In this document: in pieces, positions 33,565-43,200 of the stretch
Position numbering within the stretch: position 1 is the stretch's first letter
Layout: each line of letters opens with the position of its first letter
Source: Bodo saltans
Lineage: Eukaryota > Euglenozoa > Kinetoplastea > Eubodonida > Bodonidae
Assembly: GCA_001460835.1 (NCBI GenBank)
Contig: CYKH01001399.1
Location: forward strand, 1-47,701
Length of the DNA: 47,701 nt
Direction: 5' to 3'
Position numbers and translations under genes: made by a program
Notes under the pieces: model-generated
Database searches by the model: none
Seen by the model: the letters and a program-made list of their open reading frames with translations, nothing else
What the model was told of the DNA's origin: nothing

Positions 33565-36195
33565 ATGTTACCGCTGCTGGGTAGTACGCCAGTTCAGCAT
33601 CAATTCGAGCGCAAAGGTCGGGTCCACACACGGAGGGCACTACGTGCGGAGGTAGTGCGCCGCAGCGTGTCCGCCATGGACAACTTCACCACCACCATCG
33701 GCAGTATTGTAGACAGCAACCGCCCAAAGGGTGAGCTTGACGTGTGGCCTGGAAATGTCTATCGCCCAACCATCGGTTTTGATCAGCGCCCGCATTCACA
33801 AGCAAGTGCGCCGACAAGACCTGCCGTGCTAGACCACATTGAGGGGGAGATGCGCGGCCAACTGAGCGTCTTGGCGGCAAGGTTCCCACAGTTCCGCAAG
33901 GCCGCGCTCCTACTGCCGTTCCACCTCGCAATCGAGGAGGGCGAGGACCCTGTTGGAGTCGGAGACGATGTTGAGATCGCACGTTGGTGGGATGACGCTG
34001 GGCAGCCTAGAAGGCCTGCAGTTGTCCTTGATCCTCAGAAAAGTGATGCGTACATCAGCGCAGCGATGCAAGGACGAGATATCTTTGCTGCAGATCGCCT
34101 GAACGTCTTTCGAAGCGCCGCCAAGCATCTCTGCACGGAGTTCCGAACGTACCAAGGTGTGCTGCGGTCTATCTTTATTGAATACGATCGATACATTCAG
34201 TTCTGCAATGAGTTTGTGCTCGAGGAGCGCAGTGCTTTGATGAACGTGCAGGATGATATGATTCAAGAACGCACATTGCTGCTCAAACAAATTGCCGACA
34301 TGAGGGACACGTTACTCATCGCGCAGCGCCGTGCTGACGATGCCGACGCGAGGTCAATCAAAGCAACTGGAGAAGCCAATGAAGCAAAGCGTGCCTTAGA
34401 GGAAAGTATTGCCAAGGTCAGTTTGGTCGACAAGATCATCGCTGATGCTGAGTCTGACAAGGGCATTCTCGCTCGAAAACTGATCCAAGCGGAGCGTGAG
34501 GTTCAGTCCCTCAACGAGCGGCTCAAGGCCCCTGAAAAGAAGATTGCCGCACTCCAATCACAACTTGAGAATAAAGAAACACTCCTGAAGGATATTAGCA
34601 GACGGTACGAGCGTTCCTGCAATCACCTGGATAGCCTCAAGAAGCAGCTCAAAGAGGAACAGGAAGTAGAACGCCAGCAGGAGGAGGAGCGAAAGGCCTC
34701 AAGGAATCGTGCAGCCCTAGGATCTAGTAGAACTGCACTCACCGGAGCAACTGCTGCCGTGCTGAGGGATGCCAATGAACGAATCAGCGCCCTGACGCTC
34801 AAATGCCAGCTGCTGGAGAGTCAACTGAACACCTTGCATCAACCTGGCCGGCAAGCACCAGTGGCAGGGGAAGACCTGGACGATAATTTTGGTGCAGGGA
34901 GCTCTCTCACAGACTCGGCCATCAGTTCCCCCCGCACTGCCAGGAGGCAGTCACCCCGTGACGCGAGCCAGCCCCTCATCAACGTCAAGCTCCCCTCGCA
35001 CGGCAACAACAGCATGACATCGGGCGCGGGAAAAGCTGGACCCAACGTTGTCGACAGTGCTGCGTTCATGAACCAACTTCGTGACGTGCGGCCAGAGGAC
35101 CGCATGCGATTCTGTATTGAGACGGTTTCCCTCTTGTTAGCCGACCTGCAAGAGGCGAGGGCTGCTGCAGACGCAGTGAGCGGTGGGTACCTCAAGCACG
35201 GCCCTGTAGAGTCCGCAATGCCGATGCGGATGCTGAACGGCACTGAGGATCCCCTGTGTCGTTTCTTCGTGGGCTCAGACCCACACCACCCGAACATATT
35301 CCTCCGATCGTCTGGTCGTGTACGAAACCAAAAGTTTTCGTTGATGTCCATTAAGACTCATATCTACACCTTCTTTGCGGACTGCACTGCAATGCAGCGG
35401 CAAGAGCGCAGCGTAGCGGAGAAGTTTCTAGAGTGGATGAGGCGCCGCTACGCCGAGGACACCAACGCCATGTGCTTTTCCTTCTTCAAAGCATTGTCAT
35501 GGTTCCCTGACGACATGGACGCGTATTTATTCCAGCAGGTCTTGGAGGACAAGGTGCCAGAGGAGTTCTGGAAACTGCCGTACGCAATCGTCAATCGCAT
35601 CCGTGAACTGCTGGAGAAGGTCTCCTTTCGGCACGGCGGGGCCACGGTGCCAAGGGCAGAGGTGCATCGCATTGTTTCCACAGAGCTGGCTGCATGGGAC
35701 TTGCTCGCTGTGGAAGACATCTGCGGACTGGTCACCTCCGAGGAGGTGGAGTGGCGGAAGTTGTTCTTGACTTCCAAAGGATTACATGAGCCGCTCCTTG
35801 CGCACAAGTTGCGGAAGTATTGGCTGTCGGAGGTGCTCACATTCCAGAATGAACTCTTTGAGAGTATGTTGGAGGACCCCCAATCGGGATCAGGCCAGGT
35901 GACCCCCATCACCCTAGTAAGAGCCCTTCTTTCGATAGACCGCAACTACCCCGAGGCCAAGGTGCTGGAGCTCGTCGGTCAATTGTTCGGAGACGTTGCC
36001 CTTGAGGAGGTGCAGGGACAAGAACACATCCCTCTTCGAGATCGGTTTACGTTATCATCCGTTTCCATCGAACTGCGGCCGTTGTTTGCCGCACTTGCAG
36101 CTGTCCCACTCATTCGTTCCCAACGGAAGGAGAAACGCAGCGGCGGTATCTTTGGACTCAAGCAGCTCAAAGTAGCTAACAGTGAGCGCCAGTAG
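33565..36195 (+). CDS. TSNAXIP1-N-like coiled-coil protein
   Basis: This is an 876-residue protein from ATG 33565. A second in-frame ATG at 33676 would give 839 residues and may be the true start, because the first 37 residues are basic and low in structure. After a short N-terminal region, residues about 165-235 (DRLNVFRSAAKHLCTEFRTY and VLRSIFIEYDRYIQFCNEFV) resemble the N-terminal domain of translin-associated factor X-interacting protein 1, a ciliary/testis family. A long coiled coil runs from about 225 to 375 and again near 395-425. A Ser-rich linker follows. The C-terminal 330 residues are globular and mainly helical (for example QERSVAEKFLEWMRRRYAED), with no enzyme motif seen. A flagellar role is plausible from the family but not shown. 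Confidence 0.6.
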   Translation: MLPLLGSTPVQHQFERKGRVHTRRALRAEVVRRSVSAMDNFTTTIGSIVDSNRPKGELDVWPGNVYRPTIGFDQRPHSQASAPTRPAVLDHIEGEMRGQLSVLAARFPQFRKAALLLPFHLAIEEGEDPVGVGDDVEIARWWDDAGQPRRPAVVLDPQKSDAYISAAMQGRDIFAADRLNVFRSAAKHLCTEFRTYQGVLRSIFIEYDRYIQFCNEFVLEERSALMNVQDDMIQERTLLLKQIADMRDTLLIAQRRADDADARSIKATGEANEAKRALEESIAKVSLVDKIIADAESDKGILARKLIQAEREVQSLNERLKAPEKKIAALQSQLENKETLLKDISRRYERSCNHLDSLKKQLKEEQEVERQQEEERKASRNRAALGSSRTALTGATAAVLRDANERISALTLKCQLLESQLNTLHQPGRQAPVAGEDLDDNFGAGSSLTDSAISSPRTARRQSPRDASQPLINVKLPSHGNNSMTSGAGKAGPNVVDSAAFMNQLRDVRPEDRMRFCIETVSLLLADLQEARAAADAVSGGYLKHGPVESAMPMRMLNGTEDPLCRFFVGSDPHHPNIFLRSSGRVRNQKFSLMSIKTHIYTFFADCTAMQRQERSVAEKFLEWMRRRYAEDTNAMCFSFFKALSWFPDDMDAYLFQQVLEDKVPEEFWKLPYAIVNRIRELLEKVSFRHGGATVPRAEVHRIVSTELAAWDLLAVEDICGLVTSEEVEWRKLFLTSKGLHEPLLAHKLRKYWLSEVLTFQNELFESMLEDPQSGSGQVTPITLVRALLSIDRNYPEAKVLELVGQLFGDVALEEVQGQEHIPLRDRFTLSSVSIELRPLFAALAAVPLIRSQRKEKRSGGIFGLKQLKVANSERQ

Positions 36196-36400
36196 CGACA
36201 TGATTTGTACATGAACGTTGGAAGGCTCAAATAAAGCCATCTGTTGTACAGTTTGAACGAAGTGTCTGCTCATTCTATTTCGTTTCTTGGCAAAGGCAAC
36301 CTTGGGCGAGCTCGCAATTCTTTTCTCTGTTTCCACGAAGGAAACACATTTCACATTAGGGAGAGATTCATAGGGACCAGGTAGGAAGTAGACACCACAG

Positions 36401-36426
36401 TTATATCTTTTTTGCATCGAGTGCAG
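36401..36426 (+). promoter_or_regulatory. Spliced-leader acceptor for the gap-interrupted gene
   Basis: A T-rich tract (TTATATCTTTTTTG) is followed by CAG with AG at 36425-36426, nine bases before the ATG at 36436. Confidence 0.6.
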
Positions 36427-36435
36427 GGTATTATT

Positions 36436-37836
36436 ATGAACGGTTTTGTGCTGGTGGATATGCTCAGTGGGCAATGCATCTTCAGCATGATGTTTGAAGA
36501 GGGCTTCGGCCTCGGCAGCCTCCAACAGGGCGGTGGCGGAGCCGTGGAGGAAGCGACGGTGGCTGCCCATTTCGCGGGCATGTCCTTCTCGCTTATGCTC
36601 CAGGCNNNNNNNNNNNNNNNNNNNNNNNNNNNNNNNNNNNNNNNNNNNNNNNNNNNNNNNNNNNNNNNNNNNNNNNNNNNNNNNNNNNNNNNNNNNNNNN
36701 NNNNNNNNNNNNNNNNNNNNNNNNNNNNNNNNNNNNNNNNNNNNNNNNNNNNNNNNNNNNNNNNNNNNNNNNNNNNNNNNNNNNNNNNNNNNNNNNNNNN
36801 NNNNNNNNNNNNNNNNNNNNNNNNNNNNNNNNNNNNNNNNNNNNNNNNNNNNNNNNNNNNNNNNNNNNNNNNNNNNNNNNNNNNNNNNNNNNNNNNNNNN
36901 NNNNNGGAGGAAGCGACGGTGGCTGCCCATTTCGCGGGCATGTCCTTCTCGCTTATGCTCCAGGCAATCAACTTGGTTGGCACAACAGACACAGTGCCAA
37001 CAACGTCCGCCTCTCGCAGTGCTTACTTCAAAGAGCTGCTTGATCGGCCTGCCCTACTGGACGAGGCGTACAATGCAGCCCCCATGCAGCTCGTGGAAGC
37101 GATGGAAGGCACGTCGTTGTGCTACTATCTCCACCCAAACCTTCCTGTGCTCAGTGCGGTGAGCACGACGTCACAAACAACACGTCTAGGCACATCGGTT
37201 GCAGAGGCCACTGTGAAGCTCTTCGTAAAGAGTCACGCCGAGGCGTACTTCACCTCAGGTCAACAAGGAGCAAAGAAGCTGCGGAAAGCATTGTCTGCCC
37301 CCATTAAGCTCATGTACCAAGAGCTCCTCAAGCAGGAGCTGGAGACACGATGCCAGCAGCAACTGCAGATGAGCGATGATACTTCTGAGGTGGGGGAGTG
37401 GAGGGTTACTCTCGACACATCCCATCAGAGCTTCGGTGCACAAGGCGACACACATGTCGCAACGTTGTGTGGCCTCCGCACAGCTGCGCATCAGTGGGAG
37501 GGTGGCTGGGGCGAACCATCGGTCCAAGGCTGTCGCATTGCTGTGCAGTCTGATCTCCTCATGAACACCGTAGGGCACTTGTTATTGGATCCCGTAAGCC
37601 AAGTCGTATCTGCGTTGACTCGTGACCCCCGCGGCCATTGCTCCGTGGTACTGTGCAGCCAGAGTTTTGCAATGATGCTGACCATCGCTCCTCACAACCA
37701 CCAAAGCAGTATCTCACCAGATACTGCCGCACTCCACTGCTCTTGGGCAGAGAGTGAGTTCTCCTTATGGGCTACCATCTTCCAGTTCGCCAGCACTCAT
37801 CGACTCAACCTCTCTTCACCTCAAGTTGCCTCATAG
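36436..37836 (+). CDS. Unknown protein interrupted by an assembly gap
   Basis: I do not recognise this protein. The frame is the same on both sides of the 300-N run, and the 60 bases left of the gap are repeated exactly on its right. If the gap is artificial and the copies are one sequence, the protein is about 346 residues. The N-terminus (MNGFVLVDMLSGQCIFSMMF) has the look of the first beta-hairpin of a longin or roadblock-like fold. This is weak. The middle has a helical segment (SAPIKLMYQELLKQELETRC). The C-terminal part has strands around HCSVVLCSQSFAMMLTIAPH. There is no signal peptide and no catalytic motif. Traffic complex subunits with longin domains would be worth testing. The start follows the acceptor AG at 36425-36426. 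Confidence 0.6.
   Translation: MNGFVLVDMLSGQCIFSMMFEEGFGLGSLQQGGGGAVEEATVAAHFAGMSFSLMLQXXXXXXXXXXXXXXXXXXXXXXXXXXXXXXXXXXXXXXXXXXXXXXXXXXXXXXXXXXXXXXXXXXXXXXXXXXXXXXXXXXXXXXXXXXXXXXXXXXXXXEEATVAAHFAGMSFSLMLQAINLVGTTDTVPTTSASRSAYFKELLDRPALLDEAYNAAPMQLVEAMEGTSLCYYLHPNLPVLSAVSTTSQTTRLGTSVAEATVKLFVKSHAEAYFTSGQQGAKKLRKALSAPIKLMYQELLKQELETRCQQQLQMSDDTSEVGEWRVTLDTSHQSFGAQGDTHVATLCGLRTAAHQWEGGWGEPSVQGCRIAVQSDLLMNTVGHLLLDPVSQVVSALTRDPRGHCSVVLCSQSFAMMLTIAPHNHQSSISPDTAALHCSWAESEFSLWATIFQFASTHRLNLSSPQVAS
36546..36965. repeat. 300-N assembly gap with identical 60-base flanks
   Basis: Bases 36606-36905 are exactly 300 N. The 60 bases 36546-36605 and 36906-36965 are identical (GGAGGAAGCGACGG to GCTCCAGGC). 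The offset of 360 is a multiple of three, so the frame is kept. This is what unmerged overlapping contig ends look like when a fixed-size gap is placed between them. Confidence 0.9.
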
Positions 37837-37976
37837 TTTTCACATCAATACAGTTGAATGAGTTCGATTCGTCGTGGATTTCATCCGCAACACCATTCAT
37901 GCGATACCATCTTGCCTCTATTTGTTGTTTCCTCTTTCGAGAGCATACTTACCCAAAATTACAGTAGACCTTAGAG

Positions 37977-38960
37977 ATGTGGACCCGCCGTGCAACGCTG
38001 CGCTGGAAGAGCAAGGAGATGATCATGTCGATTGCCTTCAGCGCCGATGATCGTTTTATTGCGACTGGCCACTTCGATGGTGCGGTGACGGTGTACGATG
38101 CGATGAGCGGCAGTGCAAAATTAGACTTCAATGTGTCCACCCCTGAGCGCCATCTCCCCGTCACCGGTCTGCGCTTCCACCCCACCCAACCTGTACTCCT
38201 CATCAGCACGTCCGCTGGAATCCTGGAGAAGCGTGATATTCGTACAGGTGAGCTGATCGTCCAGTGGAAGGAGGAGGGCAACGAAGTGTACTGCGTGGAC
38301 TACCGCCGTGATGGTCGCTACTTTGCTACTGCTGGAAGCGATGGGGCTATTCGTGTCTACGATGACGCCACCAACCATGTCACGACAATGTACTCCACGA
38401 TGCCGGAGTACTCTACCAACCACTCCGCCAACCGCATGTACTCTGTTCTCTTCGCCCCGGATGATCAGAATGCACTGTACGCTGGTGGCTGGGGGAACAC
38501 TGTGCACGTGTTCGACCTGCGCGTCACCACTGGAGAGAAGAAGAATCTCTTCGGTGCGTACCTCACTGGCGATGCCCTTGATGTTCGAAACGGCCTCGTT
38601 CTTGCTGCCTCAAGCCGACTGGACAAGCGCATTGAGCTCATTGACTCCGAGACCAATGCTGTCAATGAGATTGCATGGCCGTCTGTTCACAACTTTCTTC
38701 CTTCTGCGGCGAAGATGTCACGTGACGCGGGCGGTGAGTACATCGCCGTGGGAGGTGGAGGGACGAACGGTTTGGATCACGCCGCCTTCGTGCTCGAGAG
38801 GCGAACAGGCAAATGTGTTGTGGACCAAACGTTTGATGGGTCCATCAATGCCATCGCTTTTTCCAACAGCAAAGACGGCCTCCCCACGAGGGTCGTTTTC
38901 GGTGATGGCGTGGGCCACGCGCACCTGTTTGAGCGCCCCGCTCGTGCCCTCGCGAAGTGA
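37977..38960 (+). CDS. WD40-repeat protein
   Basis: This 327-residue protein is about the size of a single seven-bladed beta-propeller with no extra domain. Clear blades include MSIAFSADDRFIATGHFDGA with VTVYD, VYCVDYRRDGRYFATAGSDG with IRVYDD, and LYAGGWGNTVHVFDLRV. Later blades are degenerate (GEYIAVGGGGTNGLDHAAFV). WD40 propellers are interaction platforms and the partner is not visible. The start at 37977 follows a T/C-rich tract with AG at 37963-37964. Its codon use is biased toward C-ending codons, which suggests good expression. Confidence 0.85.
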   Translation: MWTRRATLRWKSKEMIMSIAFSADDRFIATGHFDGAVTVYDAMSGSAKLDFNVSTPERHLPVTGLRFHPTQPVLLISTSAGILEKRDIRTGELIVQWKEEGNEVYCVDYRRDGRYFATAGSDGAIRVYDDATNHVTTMYSTMPEYSTNHSANRMYSVLFAPDDQNALYAGGWGNTVHVFDLRVTTGEKKNLFGAYLTGDALDVRNGLVLAASSRLDKRIELIDSETNAVNEIAWPSVHNFLPSAAKMSRDAGGEYIAVGGGGTNGLDHAAFVLERRTGKCVVDQTFDGSINAIAFSNSKDGLPTRVVFGDGVGHAHLFERPARALAK

Positions 38961-39172
38961 TACAAAGTGAGAGGAGGGCTTAGGTTGTTTGAGTTGCAAC
39001 TATTTTTCATCAAAAAACAAACATTTACGTTCGGCATGCCCACCTCCTCATCATTGTGAAAAAGCCTCTGGCCACTCCTCCTAATTTAATGCCCGTTGCC
39101 AGTCTTTCCTGGTGCCCAATAAGTGTCTCTTCATTGTAATTCCTGCAGAAGTAGAGTGACGTTACTAGTATC

Positions 39173-40084
39173 ATGTCTATCAAGGTGTACTTTGTGTACG
39201 ATGGTGAGCCTGCCCAGGGCGAACTTGTCTCTACTCGCCAAGAGCGAGAGGCGTACAAGGCGAAGATCACCATTCCCGGCAAGTGGGTCGAGGGACCTTG
39301 CAGCCAACTGCACAGTTTCTTCTTGAAGACATACAACGCCAAGTTTCCAGAGAAGGTTCTTGCTGCAGAGGATGTGTACCTTAAGGTTGGTCAGATGATC
39401 CTGCCGATGCAAGATGTCGTCTCTCAGCACGTGCAGGAGTACAACGACATTGTCGTCCTCCACCACGTGAAGACTGCTGCTCAAAGCCGCCCCGAGGGCT
39501 CATTGTGCTGCACCAACTTTGGATGCGGGAAATACTTTGTGCCCACCGATAATGCTGAGGGCTCCTGCCACCACCATGCCAAAGGACCTGTGTTTCACGA
39601 TACGTACAAGTTCTGGGCGTGCTGCCCAGAGAAGAAGGCAATGGACTGGGAGGAGTTCGAGAACATCCCGTCCTGCGTGACCGGAACCCACAGCACTCAA
39701 AACGCGCCTATCACCTTTAAGCAGGAGGCCGTTGGCGCAGTGGCGCTTACCGATGCTCAACGCACTGCACTAGAGCAGGGAGCAAGCACCGCAGTGATGT
39801 ACGAGGGTAACGCAAAGACTGGCCCTCGTGAATTCGAAGGCGCAAAGCATGGCCAGGAGACGGCGCAGCAGGTGGTAGATGGCAAGGCAACGTGCCGTAA
39901 CTTTGGTTGCCAGCAAACGTTCGTCGTCGCGGACAATCATGCCGAAGCGTGCACGTACCACTGTGAAGGCCCTGTCTTCTGGGATACGTACAAGTACTGG
40001 AAGTGCTGCCCCCAAAGGAAGCACGCTGAGTTTGATGATTTTGTTAAGGTGCCCGGGTGCACCACAGGCCCGCACAAGCTGTAG
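39173..40084 (+). CDS. Two-CHORD-domain zinc-binding protein (RAR1/CHORDC1-like)
   Basis: CHORD proteins bind Hsp90 and act as co-chaperones with SGT1. In this 303-residue protein, CHORD1 (about 111-172) has the full pattern CTNFGC ... SCHHHAKGPVFHDTYKFW with ACC and a final SCVTGTH. CHORD2 (about 240-301) has CRNFGC ... ACTYHCEGPVFWDTYKYW with KCC and GCTTGPH. In CHORD2 the histidine of the usual FHD is Trp. The N-terminal 100 residues (MSIKVYFVYDGEPAQGELVS) form a separate beta-rich domain, possibly ubiquitin-like. There is no C-terminal CS domain, unlike animal CHORDC1, so two CHORDs without CS resemble plant RAR1. The start follows AG at 39147-39148. Confidence 0.9.
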   Translation: MSIKVYFVYDGEPAQGELVSTRQEREAYKAKITIPGKWVEGPCSQLHSFFLKTYNAKFPEKVLAAEDVYLKVGQMILPMQDVVSQHVQEYNDIVVLHHVKTAAQSRPEGSLCCTNFGCGKYFVPTDNAEGSCHHHAKGPVFHDTYKFWACCPEKKAMDWEEFENIPSCVTGTHSTQNAPITFKQEAVGAVALTDAQRTALEQGASTAVMYEGNAKTGPREFEGAKHGQETAQQVVDGKATCRNFGCQQTFVVADNHAEACTYHCEGPVFWDTYKYWKCCPQRKHAEFDDFVKVPGCTTGPHKL

Positions 40085-40170
40085 ACCAACCCTATTCACA
40101 TTCTTTAATTGACTCTGTTTCGTGGACCTCACTTGCATCAATCCCTCATCGTAAGTAACATGATTGGATT

Positions 40171-40210
40171 TGTGTCTTTTCCCTTTGCAACTATTTGACT
40201 ATTTGACTAG
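40171..40210 (+). promoter_or_regulatory. Spliced-leader acceptor for the FN3 giant
   Basis: A pyrimidine-rich tract (TGTGTCTTTTCCCTTTGC core) with a duplicated CTATTTGACT-like segment ends in AG at 40209-40210, 12 bases before the ATG at 40223. Confidence 0.65.
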
Positions 40211-40222
40211 GAGTTCAACAAG

Positions 40223-43200
40223 ATGGTAGTAACGTTAGACACCGCATCAGTCATGCGTGAAGGAGAGTACTGCAGCTACCCGCTCCCCTCATTAGGATTT
40301 CGCATTGTGTGCGTCACCGAGACGAGCGTCCACCTGTGTCGCGAACTGAGTTCTGCGACGCCACGTCGCTGTGTGCTAGCAGTGCGGGTTATTGAGTTTC
40401 TCGAACCCTCGTCACCCTCATCGGCCACATCGCGGCCTTCGAAGCACCAAACCACCGTCACCCCTCAAGATACTCTTCTTACTGTCGGAGAGACTGAGGA
40501 GTCTGTAGCGATAGCAGGCCACTTTGCGTTTCTTCCAGGGGCGGTGGCGCTGTTAGACATCCGAGAGCTGCACAATGGAGACGCTACGTCGAGCACTTAC
40601 TTCTCCGATGATGGAACGCTTCCATCACGCAGGCACTGCAAACTAGGGCGAGAACGTGTCATGGTCCAATTCGCCCCGTCTGTTGAGTGGCATCGATTGT
40701 GCGTCCTAGGCGAAACGGCAGCTGACGTAAATTGGGTGCAGCCACCATTCCCTATCACCACCAGCGACATCGAACACTCGTGTCCAGTCATGCGTGATAT
40801 GGTGAGGGCAGGTCATCCACTTGTGCGAAACGAACGTGACTGTGACGGCGTTGATATTGTCGTGAAGCGCCACGGGACAGAGGCCACTAATCAAGGTGCG
40901 GTCAAGACAAGAGTGCTCACGCAGGGAACGGAGTGCTTCAGTTGTCGATTTCCACGCAAGTCCACCTCTGGCTCGTTAGCCCCCCTCAACCCGATGGATG
41001 TGTACAGCGTGTTTATCAAAGGCGTTTACAGTGTGCGCAGCTCCATCAATGTATCAGCCACGTGTGCTGACGTGTTCGGCGTTGCGTCTAGCGGCCGATG
41101 GTTCGTGACCCTCGCCCCTGAGGTGATCACGATTGAGGCTCCCACGGAGAACTTAGTTCGCCTGCACAAACAGAGACACGTCCTCCCAGAGATTGCACTC
41201 GAAGACTTCGGGAGGAGGATGCGGAGCATCAGGAGGTGGGAGCCGTACTCGTTCGACATTCCCCCCACGACAATGCAAATGGTGAGTATCAAAGCGTCCT
41301 GGGCGGACAATGAACACCTTCGGGCCCAACGGCAAGAGGAGATAGAAGGCATCGATGAATTGCTAGACCTGACTCGCGCGTACCACGTCATTGAGCGGTG
41401 GAGAAAAATGATACGCAAGGTCAAAAGAGAGCGACGTAACTTTCGTCGAAGGCTTAGCAGCGAAAAGTTAGATTTAGAAGCGAGCTATGCCTCGATGGTG
41501 TCCCGCGCTGGTGGAAGCGACGCCGGCGTCAACACTGCACAATCGTTCGACGACGCTGCATTCGCGCGGCGGAAAACAGAAGTGAGCTTCCTGGTCGCGT
41601 TCCAGAAGTCGAGGAGAGAAAAGCTCCGTGTTATCATGGGCGGCATGTTTCTCCTCGAAAAGGAAATGCTGCTGCCCGATCGTTGGACAGTGTTCGACAT
41701 GCCGGACCTTCCGGCCCAAGCGATGTTCCGCGTCGTAGTCTCGGAGAACGATGGCACCCCCTCCCTTTCTTCAGGTATTTCAGTGGGAGATTCCCGTGAC
41801 CCTGCATCCATGACGCTGCACTCCATCAAGTGGAGGACGCTGGTGACGCTTCCAGTCCTGACCAAGACGGATGCAGGGCCGGGTGGCGTGCAGCAGCACA
41901 GTGCGTCGTTCTTGAGGGAGCTCCTGAGGCTGCAGGTGTCCAAGCACGTCATGGTGGAGCACATCAGTGACCGCACCTTGACGATCTCGTGGTCCCCTGT
42001 GGACTTTGATAAAGTTGCGCAGATTGTGTATGAACTACAGTCGTCGTCGTCAAATCCTATTTCTGGCGTGAACGCACGTAGCACGTCGCCTGCAGTGCGC
42101 ATGGTCACACCGGAAACGTCGTCCCACTCGCCCCAAGCGAGCCCCGTCGCTGACCAGAACGCGTTCCGACTTCAAGAGTTGAATGCAATGCGGGAGGATG
42201 TCACGCGTGCTCAGCAGCTTGAGGACAAGCGCATTCAGTTTGAATATGCTCTACTGATCACCCCAGTGGACGATAAGACGACCCTCAAATTCCAGACGGA
42301 TGACAACGTTGCCGGCAGCATCGATTTGAAAATTCCCAACGTTGGTGGTGCCGATGACTACAATGCTGCTGCTGGTGGTACAGGAGTGGGATCGGTGATC
42401 AGCGTGTTCTTATCTGGCTTAGCGTACGCACCGAATAACTCCCCCTCCCCCTTCCAGTCGGTGGAGCCAAACCCAATGGTGCCGCCCCCACGTGAGGAGC
42501 GGCTGCGCACCTACCAACACCACCATCACATCACAAATCTCATTCCCAACCAGAAATACTTAATTCAACTGTGCCAGTACAATATTATGGATGGCACCTG
42601 GTATGACCCATGTGCCCCCATCCTTACCTGCACTGCTGCTCCCTCATCGATCACAGTTTCTGAGTTCCCAGCAACGGGAGAACTGAATGCATCGTGCACG
42701 TGCACCGTGACAGAGGGTCTGCTAGGCCAGTTGGAGGCCACGGCAAAGAAGACGGTGTACGGCAACACGATATTGCCGCGTCACGCCTTCAGCTACTCCA
42801 ACTGCAGTTTGCTAGAGATCAAACTGTATCGTGTACGGGCTGGAAGCGGTGATGGCGCCACCAACAGCCCGACGATTGTCACCACCAGATCCTGTGCTCT
42901 CAAGGACGCTAGCAAGGGGGTGTCGTTTCGAAGTTTGGAGCCGAATGCAATGTACAAGGTGACGTGCCGACGAGTCACGTCGATTCCAGGAAGGTTCGGG
43001 GCGCAACCGTCGAGCACATCCGCTTCTGCCGCTGCGGCCCTTCAGCAGCAGTCCCCGCGGCGCTCCCGCAGCGCCTCGAAGCTTGCAGAAGCACTCACGG
43101 CACGCAACGAGGCCATCTCGATCACCTACTTCACTGTCCGATGCTTGCCGGTATTCTTGACAGATATCGAGACCACCGGTCTCAACGTCAAAATTAAGAA

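Noticed and set aside
36412-36435. TTG start at 36412 for the gap-interrupted gene
   Set aside because: It lies inside the splice-acceptor tract. The ATG at 36436 follows the AG at 36425-36426.
36546-36965. A genuine 60-base direct repeat or mobile-element target site around the gap
   Set aside because: The identity is exact and abuts the N run on the left and right, which fits overlapping contig ends better than a biological repeat.
36055-36992. Antisense ORFs across the N gap
   Set aside because: Their length comes from the N run being read as open. The flanking parts have no protein-like features and overlap + strand genes.
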